Assembly (NCBI RefSeq): GCF_002770725.1
Contig: NZ_NQVN01000001.1
Coordinates: 248,001-312,000 of the forward strand
Source of the DNA: Pleomorphomonas carboxyditropha
Lineage (GTDB): Bacteria > Pseudomonadota > Alphaproteobacteria > Rhizobiales > Pleomorphomonadaceae
Direction: 5' to 3'
Length of the DNA: 64,000 nt
The notes beneath the pieces were generated by a model. That model had not been told where the DNA came from. It worked only from the letters and a program-made list of their open reading frames with translations, and made no database searches. Shown here piece after piece: positions 52,501 to 59,482 of this stretch. The translations under genes and the position numbers were made by a program. Position 1 is the first letter of the stretch. Each line of letters begins with the position of its first letter.

Positions 52501-53332
52501 CTACTACGACTATCGCGAGCTGACGCCGAGCGGCCGCCGGGGCGACGCCATGGTGCGCAAGCTCGCCGATCGCCTCGTCGACGTCGACCTGCTGCCGCAG
52601 GCGGCGTCGTTGCTCGACTATCAGGTGAAGAACCGGCTGCGCGGCGCCTCCCGCGCCCAGGTGGCCGCCGACCTCGCCCTCGTCTATCTGCTCGACCACC
52701 GGCCGGACAAGGCGATGTTCACGCTGTCGACCACCCGGCAGGCGTCGCTGCCGGTGGCGATCGAGCGGCAGCGGCGCACCGTCGAGGCCAAGGCCATGGC
52801 CGAGTCGGGCAATCCCGACGGCGCGCTCGAGGTGCTGCAGCCGCTCGACGGCGTCGAGATCGGCCGCCTCAGGGCCGACATCCTGTGGTCGGCCGACCGT
52901 TACGCCGAGGCAGGGACCGCCTACGAGCGGATGCTCGGCGGCCGCTGGACCGACGCGATGCCGCTCAGCGACAGCGAGCAACTGGCCGTGCTCAAGGCCG
53001 GCATCGCCTATACATTGGCCGGCGACCGCATGAGCGTCGACCGGCTGCGCTCCAAATATACCGGTAAGATGGCGCCGACCGCCAACGGCTCGGCCTTCGA
53101 CGCGGTGACCGGCCCGATCGTGGCGAGCGGCAGCGACTTCCAGAGCGTCGTCAAGTCGATCGCCGACGCCGACACCATGCGCAGTTTCCTCGCCGACTAC
53201 CGCAAGCGCTACCTCGACGTCGAAACCGGCGACAAGCCGGAGATGGTCGCGCCCGCCGAGGGCGCCATCGCGCCGAGGCCCGCCGAGTCCAACGCGTCGG
53301 CCGATGCCGGCGGCACGACCAGCGCCGGCTGA
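49589..53332 (+). CDS. Large periplasmic TPR protein of the flagellar cluster (MotC-like position)
   Basis: A 1247-residue protein not recognisable as a standard flagellar part. It has a signal peptide (VRRVAVVATLCLATIATPGV, predicted cut after AEA). Two beta-rich regions (about 45-295 and 400-650, each with patterns like VTVDFRSGPDFGRMVLTFP and AVHITFPYKTEVGAALFMRD) are separated by an Ala/Pro linker (about 300-400). The C-terminal 500 residues are helical repeats of TPR type (WKAMALSDLGRHEDAVAEFA, EATYRLVQLQRREG, GQYSIERGNYRRAFEVMRVA). It follows the MotE-like gene by 129 nt on the same strand. Because MotE chaperones periplasmic MotC in Sinorhizobium, a MotC-like motor role is possible but unproven. 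It ends 7 nt from the convergent fliP stop. Confidence 0.8.
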   Translation: MRFARLVREAALRVRSSVRRVAVVATLCLATIATPGVAEAQQTAEPVTVDFRSGPDFGRMVLTFPKLNLLPPHKVTSDSGVLVIQFDQPVSLDAEAAVTRLADYVLIVRTDPDGLGVRMALARSVKVNVMEAGPQLFVDFLPGSWKGEPPRLPDEVVTALAKKADEMAKAAEAAQRLIAETEKPIRIDVSAARAPTFSRLSFKWNVPFDVDFRRTDLGVDLRFNRMATPDLTAIRAAPPPFVNDITAEQGEQGLTVHVLVDNVADVRAYKDGDSYVVDVRGPDNPAAMTPLDRALQAAVSPLPAVPAGATQAVSAGGHDAPATAAAQPPVDHAAPVAGQAAPAASSAAAMPADGNAAPHVDAPAAAADPAAPVAGAAAAPPRPEQAAEAAPARPEIVPPSGKPQTDIAELPENAVARALVDGVIRVESERVGQAVHITFPYKTEVGAALFMRDNTLWMVFDDAAPIDAATLQDAFVGFARRIEPTALDGAQLIRIEMTDRFVSTLNPDGPKWVVTIGEMVTDPTRPLSIGRQVHPDGSKSLDIPFGPVSRIHRLTDPQSEDAVIVVTGKGQARGLVKSHAFAELDALASIHGLALLPKVDDLAVTSDGILVSVSRPGGLAVSTLAEEKKATLFDLPAALGSSVARKEAVIDFGDVRDADVAGYLNARQKLMTAITQARDMPERINFWYKTATLALAEGLGPETTGMLDLVGKLAPEETASGRMAALRAGGEYFTYRPEQTLKLLDRRDFDDSPDASVWKAMALSDLGRHEDAVAEFAKGDAVIGSFPPIIQQRYALSHVASAIDLKDYTTARDLLAKLDPSSLSPNERARLDLLNALARDAAGHAMDAVTLLSNIVREDQGPVAAEATYRLVQLQRREGLITLDQGIDRLEQLAVAWRGDELELKTLRLLGQYSIERGNYRRAFEVMRVAEQVNPNSSTSRQMTDEMQTAFSQVFLDRKNSDLSPVQALSLYYDYRELTPSGRRGDAMVRKLADRLVDVDLLPQAASLLDYQVKNRLRGASRAQVAADLALVYLLDHRPDKAMFTLSTTRQASLPVAIERQRRTVEAKAMAESGNPDGALEVLQPLDGVEIGRLRADILWSADRYAEAGTAYERMLGGRWTDAMPLSDSEQLAVLKAGIAYTLAGDRMSVDRLRSKYTGKMAPTANGSAFDAVTGPIVASGSDFQSVVKSIADADTMRSFLADYRKRYLDVETGDKPEMVAPAEGAIAPRPAESNASADAGGTTSAG

Positions 53333-53339
53333 GTCAAGG

Positions 53340-54158
53340 TCAACTGGCGTAGCTTCGCACCAGGCTGCCGGCGAGCAGCGCCCAGCCGTCGACCAGCACG
53401 AAGAAGATCAGCTTGAACGGCAGCGACACCACCTGCGGCGGCAGCATCATCATGCCCATGGCCATCAGGATCGACGACACCACCATGTCGATGATCAGGA
53501 AGGGCAGGTAGATCAGGAAGCCGATCTCGAAGGCACGGCGCAGCTCGGAGATCATGAAGGCCGGAATGACGATGCGCGTCTCGAGGTCGGCCTGGCTTTC
53601 CGGCTGCGGCAGGCCGGCGAGATCGACGAACAGCCGCAGGTCGGCCTCGCGGGTATGCGCCAGCATGAAGGCGCGCATCGGCTGCATGGTGCGGGTAAAG
53701 CCCTCGGTCAGCTCGATCTGGTTGTTGACCACCGGCTCGATGCCGTTGGTGTAGGCCTCCTGGAAGGTCGGCGCCATGATGAAGGCGGTGAGAAACAGCG
53801 CCAGCGAGATCATCACCGCGTTGGGCGGCGCCGATTGCAGGCCGATGGCCGACCGCAGCAGCGACAGCACGACGACGATGCGCGTGAACGACGTCATCAT
53901 CACGACGATCGACGGGGCGAGGCTGAGAACGGTGAGCAGGCCGACGAGCTGGACGGCGCGTTCGGTCAGCGTCGAGCCCTGGCCGAGCGAAATGCTGACG
54001 TCCTGGGCAAGCGCCAGCCCGGCGGACAGGCCGAGCCAGACAAGGCCGAGCAGCAAGGGGCAGAGGAGGGCGAGGAGCAACCGCGCGACGCCGCCACGGC
54101 GGTCCTTCACCGGAGGCGCGGTGCCATTGTCGTCAGTCCTGCCGTCGTCCGTCGCCAT
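53340..54158 (-). CDS. fliP: Flagellar export gate protein FliP
   Basis: Core subunit of the type III export gate, about 272 residues. A cleavable-type hydrophobic N-terminus (LLLALLCPLLLGLVWLGLSA) is followed by four helices, with LLTVLSLAPSIVVMMTSFTR, IVVVLSLLRSAIGLQSAPPN, AFIMAPTF and FMISELRRAFEIGFLIYLPF, all invariant FliP segments. No strong ribosome site is visible. I favour ATG 54158, with GGATGGG upstream; 54164 and 54185 are alternatives. It is co-directional with fliO, 126 nt upstream. Confidence 0.94.
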   Translation of the reverse strand: MATDDGRTDDNGTAPPVKDRRGGVARLLLALLCPLLLGLVWLGLSAGLALAQDVSISLGQGSTLTERAVQLVGLLTVLSLAPSIVVMMTSFTRIVVVLSLLRSAIGLQSAPPNAVMISLALFLTAFIMAPTFQEAYTNGIEPVVNNQIELTEGFTRTMQPMRAFMLAHTREADLRLFVDLAGLPQPESQADLETRIVIPAFMISELRRAFEIGFLIYLPFLIIDMVVSSILMAMGMMMLPPQVVSLPFKLIFFVLVDGWALLAGSLVRSYAS

Positions 54159-54284
54159 CGCGCCCATCCGGGAGGACCGGCGCATACCGGTCGCGGCCGG
54201 ACGCGAATCATCCGGCTTCTCGCGACACTGTCGCCCCGGCCGGCGGGCGGCTCAAGGCGACCGCCGTCGAAAGCGGCGAAGCGT

Positions 54285-55562
54285 TCAGCGTTTTCCCTTG
54301 GAATCGCCGGCCAGCTCGTCGAGCAGGCGGGCCATTTCGTTTTCCAGGGAGGAGAAATCGGCGCCGCTCTGCGCCTCGTCCTCCGGCGCGTCGGCCGGCT
54401 TGGCGGCCGGACGAGGCGCCGCCACCGGTTCCGGCGCGGCAACGGGCTCGGCCGGCGGTTCGGCTGCCCGGGGCTCGACGACGGGCGGCCGCACCGGCGG
54501 ACGCGGCTGGGCCACCGGCGGTGCAGCCGGTTCGCGAGGCGCAACCGGCTCGCGGGGCACGATCGGCCGGGGCGGCTGGGCGGTACGCGGCCGGAGCCAG
54601 GCGGACGCGGCCGACGAGGCCGGCTTGGGCGGCTCGGGTTTGGGCGCCGGCTCCGGCGCGGCGGGAGTGGGCGGCTCGGCCGCCGGCGCGGCGGCCTCGA
54701 TCTGCATGCCCTCGATTTCGCTCTTCAGCGCTTCGTCGAGCTGGCGGGCGAGATCGTCGAATCCGGGGCCGTCGTCAGCGGTGGGGGCGGGTGCGCCGAC
54801 CGGCGCCACGCGCGGCGGCTCGGCGGCCTTGCGCTCGGCCGGCGGGGCTTCCGGCTCCGTCCTGTCCGTCGCGGGCTTGTCGGGCACGATCGGCGAAATG
54901 GGCGCTACCGTCGGCTCGACGCGATGCGCTTCCGGCGGGATGTAGGGCGACGCCGGCGTGGCGCGAGGGGCGTCGGGCGTGCGGGGCGGCACGCGGTTGA
55001 GGCGGGCCTGGATGGACGTCGCCTTGGGATGCTCGCCGGCGACGTGCGAGGGGAAAGCCGGGCGGAGGGGCTCGACGGCCGGCGCCGGCCGCGGCACCGG
55101 GCGGACGGTCGCGGCGGTGGTTTCGACGGCCGGCACGAAGGACGGCGTCGCGACGGCGGGCGTGTCGATTGCCGGCGTGTCGACGGCGGGGGGCTCGGCC
55201 TCCTCGGCGATGGCCGGCGAGGTGGGCGCCGGACGGGTTGCCCGTCCGAGGCTGCCGACCGGCACGCCGCGGATGATGGTCGGCTCGACCACGAGGTCGT
55301 TGCCGCCGCCCACCAGAATCAGGTGCTCGACGCCGTCGCGCCGGACGAGCAGGAGGCGCCGGCGCTGGTCCAGGGCGACCTGCTCGACGATCGTCAGCCG
55401 GTTCTGGCGGCCGCGGCCGATCGATAGCTGGCCGCCGGTCGCATAGGTCCGGAGAACCCAGCGGAGCAGCAGCAGCAGCCCGATCACCACGGCGAGGGCT
55501 AGGGCGTAGCGCACGACGGTTGCACCGGTGGCGCCAAACCAAGTTACCAGCAAATCCTGCAT
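54285..55562 (-). CDS. fliO: FliO-like flagellar export protein with long Pro/Ala-rich tail
   Basis: A 425-residue protein. The N-terminus has one membrane helix (about residues 17-37, VVRYALALAVVIGLLLLLRW), followed by the FliO-like beta domain RGRQNRLTIVEQVALDQRRR and LLLVRRDGVEHLILVGGGND. FliO assists assembly of the FliP ring. The remaining 320 residues are low-complexity Pro/Ala/Glu sequence with a short helical segment (FDDLARQLDEALKSEIEGMQ) and a conserved-looking end (SSLENEMARLLDELAG). FliO proteins are usually 100-150 residues. It lies directly upstream of fliP, supporting the call. Confidence 0.78.
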   Translation of the reverse strand: MQDLLVTWFGATGATVVRYALALAVVIGLLLLLRWVLRTYATGGQLSIGRGRQNRLTIVEQVALDQRRRLLLVRRDGVEHLILVGGGNDLVVEPTIIRGVPVGSLGRATRPAPTSPAIAEEAEPPAVDTPAIDTPAVATPSFVPAVETTAATVRPVPRPAPAVEPLRPAFPSHVAGEHPKATSIQARLNRVPPRTPDAPRATPASPYIPPEAHRVEPTVAPISPIVPDKPATDRTEPEAPPAERKAAEPPRVAPVGAPAPTADDGPGFDDLARQLDEALKSEIEGMQIEAAAPAAEPPTPAAPEPAPKPEPPKPASSAASAWLRPRTAQPPRPIVPREPVAPREPAAPPVAQPRPPVRPPVVEPRAAEPPAEPVAAPEPVAAPRPAAKPADAPEDEAQSGADFSSLENEMARLLDELAGDSKGKR

Positions 55563-55810
55563 CTCACTTTTCCACTCAAGACCCGTTTCGTTGAAGGCGC
55601 CAGTTCGTCAAGTCGATAGCCGGTTTATCTCGAAATGGGAAATTATTCGAAAACGTCTACCATCGCTGTTCGTATTGTTTGGCTTGGTCCGGCAATTCTC
55701 CACCATCGGGCTGTTGCAGGGCGCAACCATAAGCCCATTCGACACTTTTCCCCAGCTATCAGCCAAATCAGGCGTTTTTCAAGTCTCTCCGCGTGCGGAA
55801 CAAAAGATTG

Positions 55811-55825
55811 TTAACCATTCATTAA
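55811..55825. promoter_or_regulatory. CtrA-type box between fliO and flgB
   Basis: TTAACCATTCATTAA is a perfect TTAA-N7-TTAA with the preferred CCAT spacer start. It lies 134 nt before flgB and 249 nt before the divergent fliO start. Binding by CtrA is inferred from the consensus. Confidence 0.7.
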
Positions 55826-55859
55826 CCACGCGGTCGGCAAATATTGCCCATGCTTTTCA

Positions 55860-55939
55860 GGTTGCGAATCCTTGTTAAGGATCGCGACCTTGCGGGCGCC
55901 GCTCCCCAGGCGGTGTGTCAGGTGGCCGGCTCGGCCGCC
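55860..55939 (+). promoter_or_regulatory. Structured flgB leader (three hairpins)
   Basis: Three stem-loops lie between the CtrA-type box and the flgB start. Hairpin 1 (55860-55889) has a 13-bp stem with one bulge, ATCCTT-gtt-AAGGAT at its tip. Hairpin 2 (55897-55915) is CGCCGC / GCGGTG with loop TCCCCAG. Hairpin 3 (55921-55939) is GGTGGCC / GGCCGCC with one wobble pair. A conserved RNA named the flg-Rhizobiales motif is known from leaders of flagellar operons in this order; whether this is a member needs a covariance-model search. Confidence 0.5.
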
Positions 55940-55958
55940 GTTTGCGGTGAGTTCTTCG

Positions 55959-56369
55959 ATGTCGATGACCGATCTGCCGGTTTTGCAGGCTCTCAAGGGC
56001 AAGCTGCGGTTTCACGAGACGCGGCAGAAGGTGCTGGCCGAGAACGTCGCCAACGCCGAAACGCCCGGCTACACCGCGCGCGACATCAAGGCGCCGGATT
56101 TCTTTCGGGTGGCGGTGGAGGGCGAGGCCGATGCCGGCGTGTCGACCGTGCTGACCAGCCCGATGCACATCGCCGGTCCGGCGATCGGCAACGGCACGCC
56201 GTTCCGTCCCGAGAAGGTCGGCGGCTACGACGTGACGCCGGACGGCAACGCGGTGTCGCTCGAAGACCAGATGATGAAGGTCACCAGCAACCAGATGGAC
56301 TTTCAGACGGTGACATCGCTCTACCAGCGCAGCCTCGGTCTTCTGAAGACCGCCGTCGGCAAGAAGTGA
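55959..56369 (+). CDS. flgB: Flagellar proximal rod protein FlgB
   Basis: A 136-residue rod subunit. LPVLQALKGKLRFHETRQKV, LAENVANAETPGYTARDIKA and the C-terminal MMKVTSNQMDFQTVTSLYQR are the FlgB pattern. It heads flgB-flgC-fliE-fliQ-fliR-flhB. Start ATG 55959 with GGTGAG upstream; an in-frame ATG at 55965 is the alternative. The frame continues upstream to 55872 only through the structured leader. Confidence 0.94.
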   Translation: MSMTDLPVLQALKGKLRFHETRQKVLAENVANAETPGYTARDIKAPDFFRVAVEGEADAGVSTVLTSPMHIAGPAIGNGTPFRPEKVGGYDVTPDGNAVSLEDQMMKVTSNQMDFQTVTSLYQRSLGLLKTAVGKK

Positions 56370-56378
56370 GGTGAGGCC

Positions 56379-56789
56379 ATGGATTTTCTCAAGACGCTGA
56401 TGATCTCCTCCGCCGGCCTCAAGGTGCAGACCGGCCGCATGCGGATCATCGCCGAGAACGTCGCCAACGCCGACTCGGTCGCCTCGACGCCGGGCGGCGA
56501 TCCCTACCGCCGCCAGGTTCCCACGGTGACCTCCAAGTTCGACAAGGAACTGGGGGCCGAAATGGTGCGGCTCGGCAAGGTGGTGCCCGACCGTTCGGAC
56601 TTCGAGGTGAAATACGAGCCGAACAGCCCGGCGGCCGACGCCAGCGGCAACGTCAAGTATCCCAACGTGTCGCCGCTCGTCGAGATGGTCGACATGCAGA
56701 GCGCCCAGCGCACCTACGAGGCCAACCTCAACGTGGTCTCGTCGACGCGCAGCATGCTCCAGAAGACCATCGACATCCTGCGCGGCTGA
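56379..56789 (+). CDS. flgC: Flagellar proximal rod protein FlgC
   Basis: A 136-residue rod subunit. LKTLMISSAGLKVQTGRMRI, IAENVANADSVASTPGGDPY and SPLVEMVDMQSAQRTYEANL followed by RSMLQKTIDILRG are diagnostic. It begins 9 nt after flgB, with GAGG in front of the ATG. Confidence 0.96.
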   Translation: MDFLKTLMISSAGLKVQTGRMRIIAENVANADSVASTPGGDPYRRQVPTVTSKFDKELGAEMVRLGKVVPDRSDFEVKYEPNSPAADASGNVKYPNVSPLVEMVDMQSAQRTYEANLNVVSSTRSMLQKTIDILRG

Positions 56790-56815
56790 GCGCTTTTCCG
56801 AGAAGGACCACCATC

Positions 56816-57157
56816 ATGGCGCTCACCACCACCGCGCTCAACGCCAGCAATGTGTACGGCGCCATGTCGAGGCTGGCGAATCGCGGCCAGTCGGGGCAGG
56901 CTGCCGACGCGGCGGCCGATCTGGCGGCCGGGGCGAAATCGCCGGACTTCGGCGCCATGCTGCGCGACCAGGTGCGCGAGGTGGTCGACCAGGGCAACGC
57001 CTCGGAGGCCAAGCAGGCGAGCTACATGGCCGGCAAGGGCGACATCATCGACGTCGTCACCGCCGTGTCGGAGGCCGAGGTGGCGCTCGATACCATGGTG
57101 TCGGTGCGCGACAAGGTGATCTCGGCCTATGAGGAAATCATGCGCATGGCGATCTGA
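56816..57157 (+). CDS. fliE: Flagellar MS-ring/rod adapter FliE
   Basis: A 113-residue rod adapter joining the MS ring and rod. The C-terminal DFGAMLRDQVREVVDQGNAS and GKGDIIDVVTAVSEAEVALD with MVSVRDKVISAYEEIMRM are FliE signatures. It begins 26 nt after flgC; AGAAGGA lies upstream of the ATG. Confidence 0.95.
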   Translation: MALTTTALNASNVYGAMSRLANRGQSGQAADAAADLAAGAKSPDFGAMLRDQVREVVDQGNASEAKQASYMAGKGDIIDVVTAVSEAEVALDTMVSVRDKVISAYEEIMRMAI

Positions 57158-57184
57158 CGCCGGCGCCGGCTCGGAGCGGACGGA

Positions 57185-57448
57185 ATGGGTGGCGCTGAGG
57201 TTCTCGACCTGGCCCGGACCGCCATCTGGGTGACCATCAAGATCGCGGCGCCGGTGATGCTGACCGGCCTCGCGGTCGGCTTCGTCGTGTCGCTGTTCCA
57301 GGCGCTGACGCAGATCCAGGAACAGACGCTGGCCTTCATTCCGAAGATCCTGTCCATCTTCATCGTGCTGCTGCTGACGCTGCCGTTCATGGCGGACTCG
57401 CTCAGCAGCTTCATGGTGACGATCAGCGAATGGATCGTCCGGGGATGA
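57185..57448 (+). CDS. fliQ: Flagellar export gate protein FliQ
   Basis: An 87-residue two-helix export-gate subunit. VTIKIAAPVMLTGLAVGFVV, SLFQALTQIQEQTLAFIPKI and MADSLSSFM are typical FliQ. It lies between fliE and fliR; its last bases overlap the fliR start by 4 nt. Confidence 0.96.
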   Translation: MGGAEVLDLARTAIWVTIKIAAPVMLTGLAVGFVVSLFQALTQIQEQTLAFIPKILSIFIVLLLTLPFMADSLSSFMVTISEWIVRG

Positions 57449-58209
57449 TCATCCGCATCCTCCCCGACGTGACGGTGCTGTTCCTGCTGCTGTTCGCGCG
57501 CATCGGCGCCCTCTGCATGCTGATGCCCGGCATCGGCGAGCAGACCATCTCGACGCGCCTGCGCCTGACCTTCGCCCTGCTGCTCACCGTCGTCTTCTAC
57601 CCGGTGCTGTCGAACCGGCTGCCGCCGGGGCTCGCCAACGACACGAACCGGCTGATCTTCGCGCTGGTCGCCGAGGTGATCATCGGCGTCGCCATCGGCC
57701 TCACCGCCCGCCTGCTGATGAGCGTCATCCAGGTGGCCGGCACCGCCATCGCCTCCGACATCGGCCTCGGCTTCGCCCAGAGCGTCGACCCTACCATGGG
57801 CCAGCAGGGCGCCATCGTCTCGTCCTTCCTGTCGGTGACCGGCGTGACCGTCATCTTCATGACCGACCTGCACCACGTGGCTCTCGCCGGCATCGCCGGC
57901 AGCTACACCATGTTCCCGCCCGGCGAGATGGTGCCGGTCGGCGACTTCAAGGACGCCGCCCTTCTGACCATCGCCGAATCCTTCAAGACGGCGTTGCAGA
58001 TCGCCGCGCCGTTCATGGTGTTCGCCCTGGTCTACAATCTCGGCCTCGGCGTGCTGCAGAAGCTGATGCCGCAGTTCCAGGTGTATTTCCTGGCGATGCC
58101 GCTCACCATCATGATCGGCCTCGCCATCCTGGCGTCGCTGGTCGTCACCATCCTCGGCCTCTACCGGTCCTTCCTGGAGACCGGTCTGATGCGCCTCATT
58201 CCCAATTGA
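57445..58209 (+). CDS. fliR: Flagellar export gate protein FliR
   Basis: A 254-residue polytopic export-gate subunit. FARIGALCMLMPGIGEQTIS, AEVIIGVAIGLTARLLMSVI, GFAQSVDPTMGQQGAIVSSF and FMTDLHHVALAGIAGSY are FliR hallmarks. Start ATG 57445 overlaps fliQ (ATGA). An in-frame ATG at 57430 would overlap more deeply. flhB starts 7 nt after its stop. Confidence 0.96.
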   Translation: MIIRILPDVTVLFLLLFARIGALCMLMPGIGEQTISTRLRLTFALLLTVVFYPVLSNRLPPGLANDTNRLIFALVAEVIIGVAIGLTARLLMSVIQVAGTAIASDIGLGFAQSVDPTMGQQGAIVSSFLSVTGVTVIFMTDLHHVALAGIAGSYTMFPPGEMVPVGDFKDAALLTIAESFKTALQIAAPFMVFALVYNLGLGVLQKLMPQFQVYFLAMPLTIMIGLAILASLVVTILGLYRSFLETGLMRLIPN

Positions 58210-58216
58210 GGCAGCC

Positions 58217-59293
58217 ATGGCCGGTTCGGACGACGACAGCGACAAGACGGAAGAACCAACCCACCGAAAACTCGAGCAGGCGCACGAGCAGGGCGACGTC
58301 ATCAAGAGCATGGAGGTGAGCACCTTCTTCGGGCTCGTCGCCGTGACCGCCGTCATCGGGCTTGCCGGCTCGGGCATGACCGGCACGCTGCTGTCGCCGC
58401 TGCGCGGTCTCATCGAACATGCCGCCGAGATCGCCGTCGACGGCGGCGGCCTGCGCCGGCTCTATCTCACCCTGGTGGGTGGATTCCTGATCGCGCTGGC
58501 CTTTCCGCTGGTGCTGATGGCGCTCGGCGGCATCGCCGGCAACCTCGCCCAGCACCGCATGGTATTCTCGTGGAAGTCGCTGGAGCCGCGGCTCGACAAG
58601 GTGTCGCCGCTGTCGGGCCTGAAGCGGATGTTCTCGCCGGAGAGTCTCGCCAATTTCATCAAGGGCCTCCTGAAGGTCGCCATGCTCGGCACGGTGATGG
58701 TCTCCGTGCTGTGGCCGGAGCGCGACCGGCTCGACGCGCTGGTCACCATCGACATCGCGCGCACGCTGCCGGTGGCCAAGGCGCTGGCGCTCAGGATGCT
58801 CGGCTTCATGCTGGCGCTGATGTTCTTCATCGCCGCCGTCGACTATTTCTGGGCGCGCTTCCGCTACATGAAGCGCCAGCGCATGTCGCTGCAGGAGGTC
58901 AAGGACGAGCACAAGCAGACCGAGGGCGATCCGCATATCAAGGGCCGCATCCGGTCGCTGCGCATGCAGCGGGCGCGCCAGCGCATGATGCAGAAGGTGC
59001 CGGAGGCGACGGTGGTGGTCACCAACCCGACGCACTACGCGGTGGCGCTCAAGTACGACCAGACGACGCCGGCGCCGGTCTGCGTCGCCAAGGGCGTCGA
59101 CGAGGTGGCGCTGCGCATCCGCGAGATGGCGAAGACGGCCGACGTGCCGATCGTCGAAAATCCGCCGCTCGCCCGTGCGCTCTACGCCAGCGTCGATCTC
59201 GACGAAGCCATCCCCGAGCAGCACTACAAGGCGGTGGCGCAGGTGGTGGGCTACGTGATGAATCTCAAGAAGAAGCCGAGCTGGCGGTCGTGA
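58217..59293 (+). CDS. flhB: Flagellar export switch protein FlhB
   Basis: A 358-residue export component that switches substrate class after hook completion. The N-terminal EEPTHRKLEQAHEQGDVIKS is followed by four membrane helices. The cytoplasmic domain carries the autocleavage motif NPTH in VVVTNPTHYAVALKY and the family end VDLDEAIPEQHYKAVAQVVG. The length is standard. It is the last export gene, with cckA 189 nt downstream on the same strand. Confidence 0.96.
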   Translation: MAGSDDDSDKTEEPTHRKLEQAHEQGDVIKSMEVSTFFGLVAVTAVIGLAGSGMTGTLLSPLRGLIEHAAEIAVDGGGLRRLYLTLVGGFLIALAFPLVLMALGGIAGNLAQHRMVFSWKSLEPRLDKVSPLSGLKRMFSPESLANFIKGLLKVAMLGTVMVSVLWPERDRLDALVTIDIARTLPVAKALALRMLGFMLALMFFIAAVDYFWARFRYMKRQRMSLQEVKDEHKQTEGDPHIKGRIRSLRMQRARQRMMQKVPEATVVVTNPTHYAVALKYDQTTPAPVCVAKGVDEVALRIREMAKTADVPIVENPPLARALYASVDLDEAIPEQHYKAVAQVVGYVMNLKKKPSWRS

Positions 59294-59482
59294 AGGAGGG
59301 CGATCGCCGCGCGGATGGGGCGCAAAAGCTGGTATCATCCGCTCCGATCGGCGAAAAGGCGCAAGTCGGCGTTTGCCTCGTCACGGGCGATTGCTAAAGA
59401 TCATGGCTTGAACAGACGATTCCCGGCCGGCGCGGACCTTGCGCAACGCGGCGCCGGCGGGCGGGGGTAGGGCGAGAGCAGC

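Noticed and set aside
55563-55958. Sigma-54 promoter before flgB
   Set aside because: Candidate GG...GC pairs (for example TGGCTTGGTCCGGC) are 11 rather than 12 apart, or lack the GG; only the CtrA-type box is convincing.
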